Below are positions 42,719-52,146 of a stretch of DNA of 64,000 nt, piece after piece. This DNA comes from Streptomyces albipurpureus (lineage in GTDB: Bacteria; Actinomycetota; Actinomycetes; Streptomycetales; Streptomycetaceae): the NCBI RefSeq assembly GCF_023701525.1, contig NZ_JAMQAW010000002.1:68496-132495 (forward strand), in the 5' to 3' direction. Position numbers and translations under genes: made by a program. The notes under the pieces are model-generated. The model worked only from the letters and a program-made list of their open reading frames with translations. It did not search any database and was not told the DNA's origin. Every line of letters begins with the position of its first letter. Position 1 is the first letter of the stretch.

Positions 42719-45052
42719 ATGACGCCCCGTGCCACCTATCGACTCCAGCTCCAGCCCGCGTTCCCCTTCGCGTCCGCCGCCGCGGCCGTGCCCTATCTCG
42801 CCTCCCTCGGGATCTCACATCTGCATCTCTCACCGGTGTGGGAGGCCGTTCCAGGATCGACGCACGGCTATGACATCACCGACCCCACCCGGGTACGGGA
42901 GGAACTGGGCGGTGAGGACGGGCTGAGGGCGCTCGCGAGCACCGCGCGCCAGCACGGCCTCGGGCTCGTGCTGGATCTCGTGCCCAACCACATGGCCGCG
43001 GTGCCGCAGTACAACAGGGCGTTCTGGGAGGCGCTGCGCGAGGGGCCGTCATCGCCCTACGCCCGCTGGTTCGACATCGACTGGGAGGCGGGCGGGGGGC
43101 GGGTACTGCTCCCGGTGCTCGCCGGGCCGATCGGGGCCGAGATCAACGCGCTCAAGGTCAAGGACGCCGCCCTGCACTACGGCGAGCAGCGCTTCCCCCT
43201 GCGGGCGGGAACCGAGGGCCTGCCGCTGCCCGAGTTGCTGGACGCCCAGTGGTACCGGCTGGGCTGGTGGCGACTGGCGCGCACCGAGCTCACCTACCGA
43301 AGGTTCTTCACGGTCTCGGAACTGATCGGAGTGCGCGTCGAGGACCCCGGGGTCTTCGACGCCACACACAGCAAGGTGCTCGAACTGGTCCAAGACGGTG
43401 TCGTGACCGGGCTGCGTATCGATCACCCGGACGGGCTCGCCGATCCGGAGGCCTATCTGCGGCGGCTGGACACGGCGACCGGTGGGGCCTGCTGGACGGT
43501 CGTGGAGAAGATCCTCACCGGTGACGAGCGGCTTCCGCCGAGCTGGCCGGTGGCCGGCACGACGGGGTACGACTCCCTCAGACGGATCGACGGCCTCTTC
43601 ACCGACCCGGTGGGTGCGCAGGCACTGGCCGCCCAGTTCCGCGGGTTCGCGGACCCCGCCGGCGATCGCGGCGGCTACTGGGAGCCAACGGTCCGGCGCG
43701 CCGCCCACCGGGTCGTCAGCGAGGAACTGGCCTCCGAGACCGCGGCGCTGACCAGGCTCGCGGAGCGCGTCTGTGCCGAGGACATCACCCTTCGGGACCA
43801 CGCTCCATGGGCGCTGCGGACAGCCGTGCGTGAGCTGCTGGTGCGGATGCCGGTCTACCGTCCCTACGGCAAGGGCGGCGAGGATGTCCTCACCCTGCGG
43901 GCCGCCGCCGGTGCGAAGGCCGCGTTCGCCGTGCCGCAGGAGTCCAGGGCCGTGGACTTCGTACGGAGCCTGGCCTTGGGGCGCCTGGGCGACAGCCCGA
44001 ACCGGATCGCCTTTCGGGAGCGGTTCGCCCAGACGTCGTCAGCGCTGCGGGCCAAGTCCGTCGAGGACACTGCCTTCTACCGCTATACGCCGCTGATCTC
44101 GGCGAACGAAGTGGGCGGCGATCCCGGACAGCCCACGATCAGCGCGTTGGAATTCCATGGGCACTGCGCCCGGCTGGCGCGTGACTGGCCCACCAGCGGC
44201 ACGGTTTTGACCACCCATGACACCAAGCGCAGCGCCGATGTCCGGGCCCGGATCGCCGTGCTGTCCCAGTGCCCGGAGCGATGGGAGGAGTTCCTTCGAC
44301 AGATCACCCTGGAGGCGGCCGACCAGGAAGGCGGGCGGGCGCCCGATCGGCAACTGGCCTGGGCCGCCTGGCAGACGGCGGTCGCCGTCGGCTTCCCCGC
44401 CGCGCAAAGACTGCGATCCGCGCTGGTCAAAGGCGCGCGCGAGGCCGCGCTGCACACCAACTGGACCGAGCCGAACGAAGCCTACGAGAAGGCCGTCGGC
44501 GACTTCGTGGACGCCGGTCCGGCCGGTCCCCCGCTGCACTCGGCGGCCCTCTTCGCCCGGGCGCTGGCCCCCCACGCGCGGGCCAACGCGCTGGGCTCGA
44601 CGCTGCTCCAACTGACCATGCCTGGGGTGCCTGACCTCTATCAGGGCACCGAGCGCACCTATCTGGCGCTGGTCGATCCGGACAATCGGTCCCCCTTCGA
44701 GGAGGGCACGCCGGATGAGAAGACCGCGCTGACCCGGGCCGCGCTACGGCTGCGCTCCGAGCGCCCGGAGGCCTTCGGGGCATCGGGGACGTACACACCC
44801 CTGGAGGTGACGGGCCGGGCAGCCGAGCACTGTGTGGCGTACTGCCGTACGGGACAGGTGGTGGCGGCCGTCACCCGGCTGTCGCTGCGGTTGGAGCGGG
44901 CCGGCGGCTGGGGGGACACCGAGGTCACGCTCCCCGAGGGACTCTGGGTCGATCTGCTGTCGGCGGGGCGGAGGCTGACGGGGGGTCCGATGCGGGCGGC
45001 CGATCTCTTCGGGCCGGGGCCGGTGGCACTCCTGGTGCGTGCGGAGGGGTGA
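42719..45052 (+). CDS. treY: Malto-oligosyltrehalose synthase TreY
   Basis: 777 residues, GH13_26. It rearranges the reducing-end alpha-1,4 bond of maltodextrin to alpha,alpha-1,1, giving maltooligosyltrehalose. Motifs: TYRLQLQPAFPFASAAAAVP at the start, LVPNHMAAVPQYNRAFWEAL, GLRIDHPDGLADPEAYLRRL, VVEKILTGDERL and LTTHDTKRSADVRARI. Starts 118 bp after glgX on the same strand. Confidence 0.96.
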   Translation: MTPRATYRLQLQPAFPFASAAAAVPYLASLGISHLHLSPVWEAVPGSTHGYDITDPTRVREELGGEDGLRALASTARQHGLGLVLDLVPNHMAAVPQYNRAFWEALREGPSSPYARWFDIDWEAGGGRVLLPVLAGPIGAEINALKVKDAALHYGEQRFPLRAGTEGLPLPELLDAQWYRLGWWRLARTELTYRRFFTVSELIGVRVEDPGVFDATHSKVLELVQDGVVTGLRIDHPDGLADPEAYLRRLDTATGGACWTVVEKILTGDERLPPSWPVAGTTGYDSLRRIDGLFTDPVGAQALAAQFRGFADPAGDRGGYWEPTVRRAAHRVVSEELASETAALTRLAERVCAEDITLRDHAPWALRTAVRELLVRMPVYRPYGKGGEDVLTLRAAAGAKAAFAVPQESRAVDFVRSLALGRLGDSPNRIAFRERFAQTSSALRAKSVEDTAFYRYTPLISANEVGGDPGQPTISALEFHGHCARLARDWPTSGTVLTTHDTKRSADVRARIAVLSQCPERWEEFLRQITLEAADQEGGRAPDRQLAWAAWQTAVAVGFPAAQRLRSALVKGAREAALHTNWTEPNEAYEKAVGDFVDAGPAGPPLHSAALFARALAPHARANALGSTLLQLTMPGVPDLYQGTERTYLALVDPDNRSPFEEGTPDEKTALTRAALRLRSERPEAFGASGTYTPLEVTGRAAEHCVAYCRTGQVVAAVTRLSLRLERAGGWGDTEVTLPEGLWVDLLSAGRRLTGGPMRAADLFGPGPVALLVRAEG

Positions 45053-45157
45053 ATCCGGGGCGCGACGCTGTTCTGAGGCTGCTGGCCGCGGCTGGCACCC
45101 GACGGCCACCAGCCCAGCCAGCTAGCCACCAGCCCAGTGAGCTTGCCATCCGGCGAG

Positions 45158-45709
45158 TCAGCGGGCCGTCAGCCGGAAGCACATCTGGCCGAAGCCGACC
45201 ATGTCACCGTCGCGGACCGGCACCATGCCCGTCACCCGCCGTCCATTGACGAGGGTGCCATTGGTGGAACCCAGATCACGCAGCATCCACCCCCTCTTCT
45301 GGAAGGTCAGCTCGGCGTGCAGCCGCGAGACGCTCTCATGGCTCAGCCGCAGCCCGTTGCCCGGGTCCCGGCCTATCCGCAAGGGGTAGGGCCCGGGCTC
45401 CGGGAACAGCAGCGGCGGCAACTTCTCGGCGTGCCAGGCCCGTCGGAGCCGGACGAAGAAGGCGGACACACCGCCGACGACACCGATCACCCGGTGGGAG
45501 AGATTCCCCTCGGTGTACAGATCCGCGGTGAGGGCCTGCAAATCCTCGGGGCGGCTGGCGATCAGGGCCAGTTCCATCCGGCGCAGGAAGGTGTCATGCG
45601 ACAGCTTGCCCTCGGCCGCGCCCTCTCTGAGCACACCGACGACACGATCCCGCTCGGCGTCGGACAGACGCACGGGAGCGGAGTATGTGGGGAACTCGGG
45701 CGACGTCAC
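45158..45709 (-). CDS. DUF1707 and FHA domain protein
   Basis: 183 residues. The N-terminal DUF1707 domain (about 10-65: VRLSDAERDRVVGVLREGAA then LSHDTFLRRMELAL) is followed by an FHA domain (about 105-180) with LRIGRDPGNGLRL, ESVSRLHAEL and LRDLGSTNGTLVNG, the phosphothreonine-binding signature. It would bind phosphoproteins downstream of Ser/Thr kinases. GTG 45709 gives the family-like start VTSPEFPTYS. It is convergent with treY. Confidence 0.9.
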   Translation of the reverse strand: MTSPEFPTYSAPVRLSDAERDRVVGVLREGAAEGKLSHDTFLRRMELALIASRPEDLQALTADLYTEGNLSHRVIGVVGGVSAFFVRLRRAWHAEKLPPLLFPEPGPYPLRIGRDPGNGLRLSHESVSRLHAELTFQKRGWMLRDLGSTNGTLVNGRRVTGMVPVRDGDMVGFGQMCFRLTAR

Positions 45710-46135
45710 ATTCCCAATTGTCCGCGGACAGGCGGGAGGTGTCCAGAACAACGGATACGACGACCTCCAAAGCCGCTGATCACCTCGTAGGTCGGGGTGC
45801 GAGACGGGCCGGGTATCCGGGGCGACCGGATCCGCGAGAGGGCGTTCCGGGGCCCGGGCCCCGCCGATGGGTCACCGGTCTTCCGCTCCTCAAGACCGTC
45901 CGGCCGCCCGAACCCGCCCAGGGGGCGCTCCGGGCGACGCGCGCCTCGTCGAACCCGAGAATGTCGCTGGACGGATCACCAGTGGGAGGGTTACCTTGCT
46001 CGCAACGCCTAGGACCTGCGGAAAGGAGGCGAGTGCCGTGTACACCCATCACCTCTCGCGCTCCCACCCCGTTCGCCCGGCGTTCGCAGTCTGACCGGGA
46101 GCGCTTCGCACGCATTTCCTCCCGGAGGCTCTTCC
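45710..46135. other. Intergenic region upstream of the GNAT gene
   Basis: 426 bp of divergent spacer. It holds one candidate mini-ORF (46038-46094) and otherwise nothing I recognise. Confidence 0.5.
46038..46094 (+). CDS. Possible 18-residue leader ORF
   Basis: GTG-started MYTHHLSRSHPVRPAFAV (with GTG read as Met), preceded by AAAGGAGGCGA at good spacing and ending 41 bp before the acetyltransferase start. The strong ribosome binding site suggests translation. It has three His and no known motif, and could be a leader or chance. Confidence 0.35.
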   Translation: MYTHHLSRSHPVRPAFAV

Positions 46136-47035
46136 ATGACCGATCTGGTCATCCGCGCGCTCACCGAGCGCGACGCACATCTCTTTGACTCCCTGCCCGA
46201 CCCGCTCGGTGTGGGCAAGGCGCTGTCCCATGTCACCTTTCGGCCCGAATGGCAGCGGGTCGCCCTCCGCGACGGCAAGGTCGTCGCACGAGCCGCCTGG
46301 TGGGGCGGCCCCGCGGACACCAGTCCCCGCAATGTCAACTGGCTCGATGTCGCCGATGGGGAGGAGGCCGCGGGCGCGGAGCTGCTGCGCACCTCCCCCT
46401 ATTCGGTGGAGTATCTGCTGATCCTGCCCGTGGGCTGGCGCGATGACCCGATGTACGCGGCGGCCGGTGAGACCCGGCTGAGGGTCGCACGGGCCGCGGG
46501 CATGAGCGTCCTCGTGGAGCGCTATCAGTACCGCTGGACCCCCGAGTGCGGTCTGCCGGAGCGGCCCGGGCGCCTGGTCTTCCGGCCCGAGCCGGATGAC
46601 TCGGTGGTCCTCGACGTGCTCCGCCGGGTCCACTCGGGAACGCTCGACGCGCATGCCCTGCTGGCCATCGCCGAGGGCGGCCTCGATCAGGCGGCCCAGG
46701 AGGAACTGGACTTCTTCCACTGGTGCCCGTCGCCACGCGAGTGGTGGCAACTGGCGTACACGCCCGAAGGCGAACTGGTCGGCCTCCATATCCCGGCGCA
46801 TATCCCCGCCGGGCCCTGTATCGGCTTCATCGGTGTCGTACCGGAGCAGCGCGGCCACGGATACGCCTACGACCTGCTCGTGGAGTGCACCCAGGTGCTG
46901 AGTGAGCACGGCGCCGAGTTCATCGCGGGCACCACCGACCAGGGCAACTTCCCCATGGCGGCGAACTTCGCCCGGGCAGGCCATCCGGTGGTCCAGGAAC
47001 GCATCCATCTGATCCCCGGCCCTTCCGTGGGGTAG
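46136..47035 (+). CDS. GNAT-family acetyltransferase, double-domain
   Basis: 299 residues with two acetyltransferase-like halves. The C-terminal half carries the clear acetyl-CoA motif FIGVVPEQRGHGYAYDLL. The first half (DRDAHLFDSLP region to about 130) is degenerate. The N-terminal pattern FRPEWQRVALRDGKVVARAA fits the family. The acceptor is unknown. The start follows CGGAGG. Confidence 0.85.
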   Translation: MTDLVIRALTERDAHLFDSLPDPLGVGKALSHVTFRPEWQRVALRDGKVVARAAWWGGPADTSPRNVNWLDVADGEEAAGAELLRTSPYSVEYLLILPVGWRDDPMYAAAGETRLRVARAAGMSVLVERYQYRWTPECGLPERPGRLVFRPEPDDSVVLDVLRRVHSGTLDAHALLAIAEGGLDQAAQEELDFFHWCPSPREWWQLAYTPEGELVGLHIPAHIPAGPCIGFIGVVPEQRGHGYAYDLLVECTQVLSEHGAEFIAGTTDQGNFPMAANFARAGHPVVQERIHLIPGPSVG

Positions 47036-47304
47036 GCAGGGCCGCGCTCGGCGCGCCGGACCAACCGTTCCCGGGGAGAGCCCCCGCGGCCTACCGGACC
47101 TTGGGGGCTGCCCCGGGTGTTCCGCCCGGAAGCGGCGGACGGCGGGTGGGGTGGTCGTTGTCTCCGGCCGTCTGCCGACCCCGTCCGCCGACGGCCCACA
47201 CATGGAGGGAGCCCTCCGGGGGCAACCGCAACCTGCGTCGGCCAGCCGCCCGGAGGGCGAGCGGCGGACCGATCGCTGAGGATGGGAGCCGGAGGGAGAC
47301 GTCC

Positions 47305-48933
47305 ATGACGAAGAACGGTTCGAAGGACCAGGCGGGGCCGGATGACCCCAAGGGCCCTGGAAGGCGCCCCACCGCGACGGACTCGGCCGACTCACCCGGC
47401 ACGGAACACACCAGAGGAGAGCCGCAGGACGAGTCGGGACCCTCGCTGCGCTGCCTGGTGACCGGCGCCACCGGCTACATCGGCGGTCGGCTGGTGCCCG
47501 AACTGCTCGCCGTGGGTCATTCGGTGCGCGCTCTGGCCCGCTCCCCCGAGAAGCTGCGTGACCACCCCTGGGCGGAGGAGGTGGAGACGGTCCGGGGCGA
47601 TGTGCTCGACGCCGATTCGGTACGGGACGCCATGCGCGATATCGATGTGGCGTACTACCTGGTCCATGCCCTGGGCACCGGGTCCGACTTCGAGCGCACC
47701 GACCGGGAGGCGGCTCGGATCTTCGCCGAGCAGGCCGCGGCCGGCGGAGTGCGCCGGATCGTCTATCTCGGCGGTCTGACCCCCGAAGGGGTACCGGTCG
47801 AGACGCTCTCCCCCCATCTGCGCTCCCGGGCCGAGGTCGGCCGGATCCTCCTCGACTCCCCGGTACCGGCCACCGTGCTCCGCGCAGCGGTGATCATCGG
47901 GTCTGGTTCGGCTTCTTTCGAGATGTTGCGCTATCTGACCGAACGGCTACCGGTGATGGTGACACCCAGTTGGGTACGGACCCGGATTCAGCCGATCGGG
48001 GTAAGGGACGTGCTCCGCTATCTCGTCGGCTCGGCGCAGATGCCCCCGGAGGTGAACCGCACCTTCGATATCGGCGGCCCCGATGTCATCACCTATCTGG
48101 ACATGATGCGGGGATACGCGGCCATCGCCCAGCTGCCCCGGCGGCTGATCGTTCCGGTGCCGGTGCTCACCCCCAGGCTGTCGAGCCACTGGGTGGGCCT
48201 GGTCACCCCCGTACCCCACTCCATCGCGCGCCCGCTGACCGAGTCGCTGCGCCATGAAGTGGTCTGCCGGGAACACGACATCGCCGAGTACGTTCCGGAC
48301 CTGCCGGGTCGGCCCTTCGGCTTCCAGCGGGCCCTCACCCTCGCGCTCCAACGGGTCCGCGACGCCAAGGTGACCACCCGCTGGTCATCCGCGTCCCTAC
48401 CGGGAGCGCCCAGCGACCCCCTGCCCACCGACCCCGACTGGGCCGGTGGCAGCCTCTACACCGACCGTCGGGAACTGCTCGTCGACGCCTCGCCCGAGGC
48501 GCTCTGGCGGGTGATCGAGGGCATCGGCGGGGACAACGGCTGGTACTCCTTCCCCCTCGCCTGGGCGGTACGGGGCTGGCTGGACCGATTCGTCGGCGGA
48601 GTGGGGCTACGGCGGGGGCGGCGGGACGCACAGCGGCTGCGGGTGGGTGACTCCCTGGACTTCTGGCGGGTCGAGGAGATCGAGCCGGGCCGACTGCTAC
48701 GGCTGCGGGCGGAGATGCGGCTGCCGGGCCTCGCCTGGCTGGAGATGCGCGCGGACCAGGACGACCAGGGCCGCACCCGCTACCGGCAGCGGGCGCTGTT
48801 CGCCCCACGGGGATTGCTGGGACACGCCTACTGGTGGAGCGTGTCGCCCTTCCATTCGGTGGTCTTCGGCGGAATGGCACGCAACATCGCCCAGGCGGCG
48901 GCCAAGGGGATGGCCACGCGCAAGGCCGGCTGA
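47305..48933 (+). CDS. NAD(P)-binding atypical SDR with C-terminal DUF2867 domain
   Basis: 542 residues. Residues about 50-330 form an extended/atypical SDR with VTGATGYIGGRLVPELLAVG, the NAD(P)-binding glycine motif. The C-terminal ~170 residues match DUF2867 (ALWRVIEGIGGDNGWYSFPL, LRAEMRLPGLAWLEM), a SRPBCC-like domain. It may act on isoprenoid or lipid-type ligands, but substrates are unknown. The first 45 residues are a hydrophilic, low-complexity extension. ATG 47305 follows GGAGGGAG. Confidence 0.88.
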   Translation: MTKNGSKDQAGPDDPKGPGRRPTATDSADSPGTEHTRGEPQDESGPSLRCLVTGATGYIGGRLVPELLAVGHSVRALARSPEKLRDHPWAEEVETVRGDVLDADSVRDAMRDIDVAYYLVHALGTGSDFERTDREAARIFAEQAAAGGVRRIVYLGGLTPEGVPVETLSPHLRSRAEVGRILLDSPVPATVLRAAVIIGSGSASFEMLRYLTERLPVMVTPSWVRTRIQPIGVRDVLRYLVGSAQMPPEVNRTFDIGGPDVITYLDMMRGYAAIAQLPRRLIVPVPVLTPRLSSHWVGLVTPVPHSIARPLTESLRHEVVCREHDIAEYVPDLPGRPFGFQRALTLALQRVRDAKVTTRWSSASLPGAPSDPLPTDPDWAGGSLYTDRRELLVDASPEALWRVIEGIGGDNGWYSFPLAWAVRGWLDRFVGGVGLRRGRRDAQRLRVGDSLDFWRVEEIEPGRLLRLRAEMRLPGLAWLEMRADQDDQGRTRYRQRALFAPRGLLGHAYWWSVSPFHSVVFGGMARNIAQAAAKGMATRKAG

Positions 48934-49251
48934 GGCGAGCCAGGGCGCTTTCGCCCACCGGTCGCCGACCTGTGGGCAACGGTCGCTCCTCGCGCGCCAC
49001 GCCGGATGTCCATGGCTCCCGGTCACCCATCAGGGGGCGGCTGCCGTACGTATGTTCACAACGGAGCCGTCTCAGGAGCGCCGCGAGGCGCATCGGGGCC
49101 CCGGTGGTGCCGCGCCACGACCTCAATGGGCGCAAGCGCACCCATTGAGGCCCGGTCAGTTGCCAGGATGGATTCCGGAGCGGGCGTGGCCGGGTTTCGC
49201 CGGCTGCTCGTCCCGGCCAGAAGCGGTGCCGACGATGAGAGGACCCCGCCA
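48934..49251. other. Spacer between SDR gene and treZ
   Basis: 318 bp. Frames crossing into treZ from 49006 are non-conserved upstream of GTG 49252. No repeat or RNA is recognised. Confidence 0.5.
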
Positions 49252-50997
49252 GTGCTGTTCGAAGTGTGGGCGCCGCAGGCAAAGGGACGGGTTGCGCTGT
49301 GGCTGGAAGGCGTCGAGCGACCGATGGCCCGGGTGGCAGGGCGCGCGGGGTGGTGGAGCAGTGAGGCAGCCGCTCGCGATGGGGCCCGCTACGGCTTTGC
49401 GCTGGATGGCGGACCCGTTCTGCCCGATCCTCGCTCACGTCGGCAGCCGGACGGCCCGGACGGGCTCAGTGCGGTGGTGCTCCCGGACTCCTACGTATGG
49501 CGCCATGGGTGGCGGGGGCAGGACCTGCGCCATGCGGTGTTCTATGAAACGCACATCGGCACCTATACGCCGGAGGGCACCCTGGATGCCGCGGCCGCCC
49601 AGCTGGGTGAACTCGTCGAGTTGGGGATCTCCCACATCGAGCTGATGCCGGTGTGCCCCTTCCCCGGGGTGCACGGCTGGGGCTATGACGGGGTGGCGCC
49701 CTACGCCGTCCATGAACCGTACGGTGGACCAGCGGCGCTCAAACGCTTCGTCGATACCGCTCATGGGCACGGCCTCGGTGTGGTGCTGGACGTGGTCCAC
49801 AACCATCTGGGCCCGTCGGGCAATCATCTGCCGTCGTTCGGACCGTACTTCACGGACGCCCATCACACTCCCTGGGGCGCGGCGGTGAATCTGGACGCTC
49901 CGGGTTCGGACGAGGTGCGCGCCTATCTGCTGGGCAGCGCTCTGGCCTGGCTGCGGGACTACCGGCTGGACGGACTGCGGCTGGACGCGGTGCACACGCT
50001 CGCCGACGACCGGGCGCTGACCTTCCTCGAAGAGCTGTCCACGGCCGTGGACACCCTCGCCGGCGAGCTGGGCCGGCCGCTGTTCCTGATCGCCGAGTCG
50101 GACCGTTGCGACCCTCGGACGACGGCGCCGCGCGAAACCGGCGGTATCGGGTTGCACGCCCAGTGGAACGACGACTTCCATCATGCGCTGCACACCGCGC
50201 TCACCGGTGAGTCCCAGGGCTACTACCGGGACTTCGCCACCGCCCCCCTCGCGGCCATCGCCAAGACACTCACCCACGGCTTCTTCCACGACGGCACCTA
50301 CTCGACCTTCCGGGGCCGGACGCACGGCCGGCCCGTGGCAGTGGCCACAACACCCGCGCATCGCTTCCTCGGCTACGCCCAGACACATGACCAGATCGGC
50401 AACCGCGCCCTGGGCGACCGTCTCTCGGCGTCGCTCTCCCCGGGCCTGCTGGCGTGCGCCGCCGCGCTGGTGTTGACGGGGCCGTTCACACCGATGTTGT
50501 TCATGGGCGAGGAGTGGGGAGCGCGTACGCCGTGGCAGTACTTCACCGACCACACCGATCCGGAACTCGCCGCGGCCGTTCGGGAGGGAAGACGCCGGGA
50601 GTTCGCCGCGCACGGGTGGTCAGCCCAGGAGATCCCCGACCCCCAGGACCCGGCGACGCGCAATCGCTCCTGTGTGGACCGCTCCGAACGCGATCGGGAA
50701 CCGCATGCCCGACTGCTGTCCTGGTATCGGGAGTTGATCGCCCTGCGCCGCGCCGCACCCGATCTGGCCGACCCCGATCTGGCGGCGGTCAAGGTCGTGT
50801 ACGACGAGGAGGCGCGCTGGTTGGCGGTACGGCGGGGCGAACTGAGGATCGTGCTCAATCTGTCGAGCGAGCCGGTGGCGATCCCGCTCGGGCGCGGCGG
50901 ACGGGTGCTCGCGAGTTGGGATTCACCACGGCCACCCGGTTCGGACGGGTTGTTGAGGCTGGCTGCGGAGTCCTGTGCGGTACTGGCGGACTTCTGA
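49252..50997 (+). CDS. treZ: Malto-oligosyltrehalose trehalohydrolase TreZ
   Basis: 581 residues. GTG 49252 follows GAGAGGA, and family similarity starts at FEVWAPQAKGRVALW. An N-terminal beta-domain precedes a GH13_10 barrel: LDVVHNHLGPSGNHLPSF, LDGLRLDAVHTLADD (nucleophile Asp), FLIAESDRCDPRTT (acid Glu) and AQTHDQIGNRALGDRL. It releases trehalose from the product of TreY. treY lies 4.2 kb upstream on the same strand, split from it by three unrelated genes. Confidence 0.96.
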   Translation: MLFEVWAPQAKGRVALWLEGVERPMARVAGRAGWWSSEAAARDGARYGFALDGGPVLPDPRSRRQPDGPDGLSAVVLPDSYVWRHGWRGQDLRHAVFYETHIGTYTPEGTLDAAAAQLGELVELGISHIELMPVCPFPGVHGWGYDGVAPYAVHEPYGGPAALKRFVDTAHGHGLGVVLDVVHNHLGPSGNHLPSFGPYFTDAHHTPWGAAVNLDAPGSDEVRAYLLGSALAWLRDYRLDGLRLDAVHTLADDRALTFLEELSTAVDTLAGELGRPLFLIAESDRCDPRTTAPRETGGIGLHAQWNDDFHHALHTALTGESQGYYRDFATAPLAAIAKTLTHGFFHDGTYSTFRGRTHGRPVAVATTPAHRFLGYAQTHDQIGNRALGDRLSASLSPGLLACAAALVLTGPFTPMLFMGEEWGARTPWQYFTDHTDPELAAAVREGRRREFAAHGWSAQEIPDPQDPATRNRSCVDRSERDREPHARLLSWYRELIALRRAAPDLADPDLAAVKVVYDEEARWLAVRRGELRIVLNLSSEPVAIPLGRGGRVLASWDSPRPPGSDGLLRLAAESCAVLADF

Positions 50998-51040
50998 AGG
51001 CACTTGGCTTGGAGTGCGCTCCACCTCCTAGGGTCGGTCC

Positions 51041-52033
51041 ATGAAGCAGCGGAATCTGGGCCGGACAGGTCTACGGGTAAGCGAGTTGTGCCTGGGCACC
51101 ATGAGCTTTGCCGACGATGCGAGCGGGCACCCCGTGCTCGATGCCTTCGCCGAGGCGGGTGGCACCTTTGTCGACACCGCCGACATGTACGACCGCGGTG
51201 GTTCCGAGGAGATCCTGGGGCGCTGGCTCCAGGGGCGCCGCCGGGACGACCTGGTGATCGCCACCAAGGTGTGGGCCACCATGGGGGACGCGCCCAATGA
51301 CGGCGGGCTGAGTCGCAAACACATCGTCTCGGCCGTGGAGGCGAGTCTGCGGCGGCTGCGCACCGACTACATCGATCTGTACCAGGCGCATATCTGGGAC
51401 GCCACCACACCGATCGACGAGACGCTCTCGGCGTTGGACGCGCTGGTGAGGTCCGGCAAGGTCCGCTACCTGGGGACGAGCAATGTGACGGCGTCACAGT
51501 TGCAGCGCTCGCTCGATCTCGCCCGACGGCACGGCTGGGAGCCGTATGTCTGTCTCCAGCCGCTCTACAACCTGCTGCGTCGGGAGACGGAGTGGGAACT
51601 GCTGCCGCTCTGTGCCGAACTGGGAGTCGGGGTGATCCCCTACCGGCCTCTCGGGGGCGGCTGGCTGACGGGGAAGTACCAGCGCGACATGGAGTCGGCG
51701 CCGGCGGGCTCGCGCGAGGCCTACTTCCAGGAGCAGTCGGGCACCAAGGGCTGGCGGGGGCAGGACACGGAGGAGACCTGGCGGGTGATCGACGCCGTTC
51801 GGGAGGTGGCGGCGGAGACGGGACACAGCATGACGCAGGTGGCACTGCGCTGGCTGCTGGAGCGGCCCGGGGTGACGGCGCCGATCATCGGGCCCCGGAC
51901 AGTGGAGCAGACGGTGGACAACCTGGGCGCGGTGGGCTGGGAGTTGACGGATGAGCAGTCGACTCGCCTGACCGAAGCGAGCGCGCGTCCACTGCCGTAT
52001 CCGTACGATCTGCTGGCCCAGTTGGGCGACTGA
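51041..52033 (+). CDS. Aldo/keto reductase
   Basis: 330 residues, (alpha/beta)8 barrel using NADPH. The catalytic tetrad is present: Asp and Tyr in [17 protein letters not shown], Lys in [11 protein letters not shown] and His in [15 protein letters not shown]. The C-terminal [20 protein letters not shown] is the cofactor motif. It resembles the YghZ/Kv-beta-like subgroup. The substrate is not clear. Starts 43 bp after treZ. Confidence 0.92.
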   Translation: MKQRNLGRTGLRVSELCLGTMSFADDASGHPVLDAFAEAGGTFVDTADMYDRGGSEEILGRWLQGRRRDDLVIATKVWATMGDAPNDGGLSRKHIVSAVEASLRRLRTDYIDLYQAHIWDATTPIDETLSALDALVRSGKVRYLGTSNVTASQLQRSLDLARRHGWEPYVCLQPLYNLLRRETEWELLPLCAELGVGVIPYRPLGGGWLTGKYQRDMESAPAGSREAYFQEQSGTKGWRGQDTEETWRVIDAVREVAAETGHSMTQVALRWLLERPGVTAPIIGPRTVEQTVDNLGAVGWELTDEQSTRLTEASARPLPYPYDLLAQLGD

Positions 52034-52146
52034 CGGGGTGGTCGGCCAGGGGAGTACGGGCCCCGCGATACGACCGGCCCTGGTGCTGAAGCACGTACCG
52101 TCGCGAGGAGGTCAGTCGGGTCGGGACAGTTGGGTCGGGACAGCCC

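Noticed and set aside
49006..49251. In-frame N-terminal extension of treZ
   Set aside because: Family similarity and a good ribosome binding site begin at GTG 49252; upstream residues are random.
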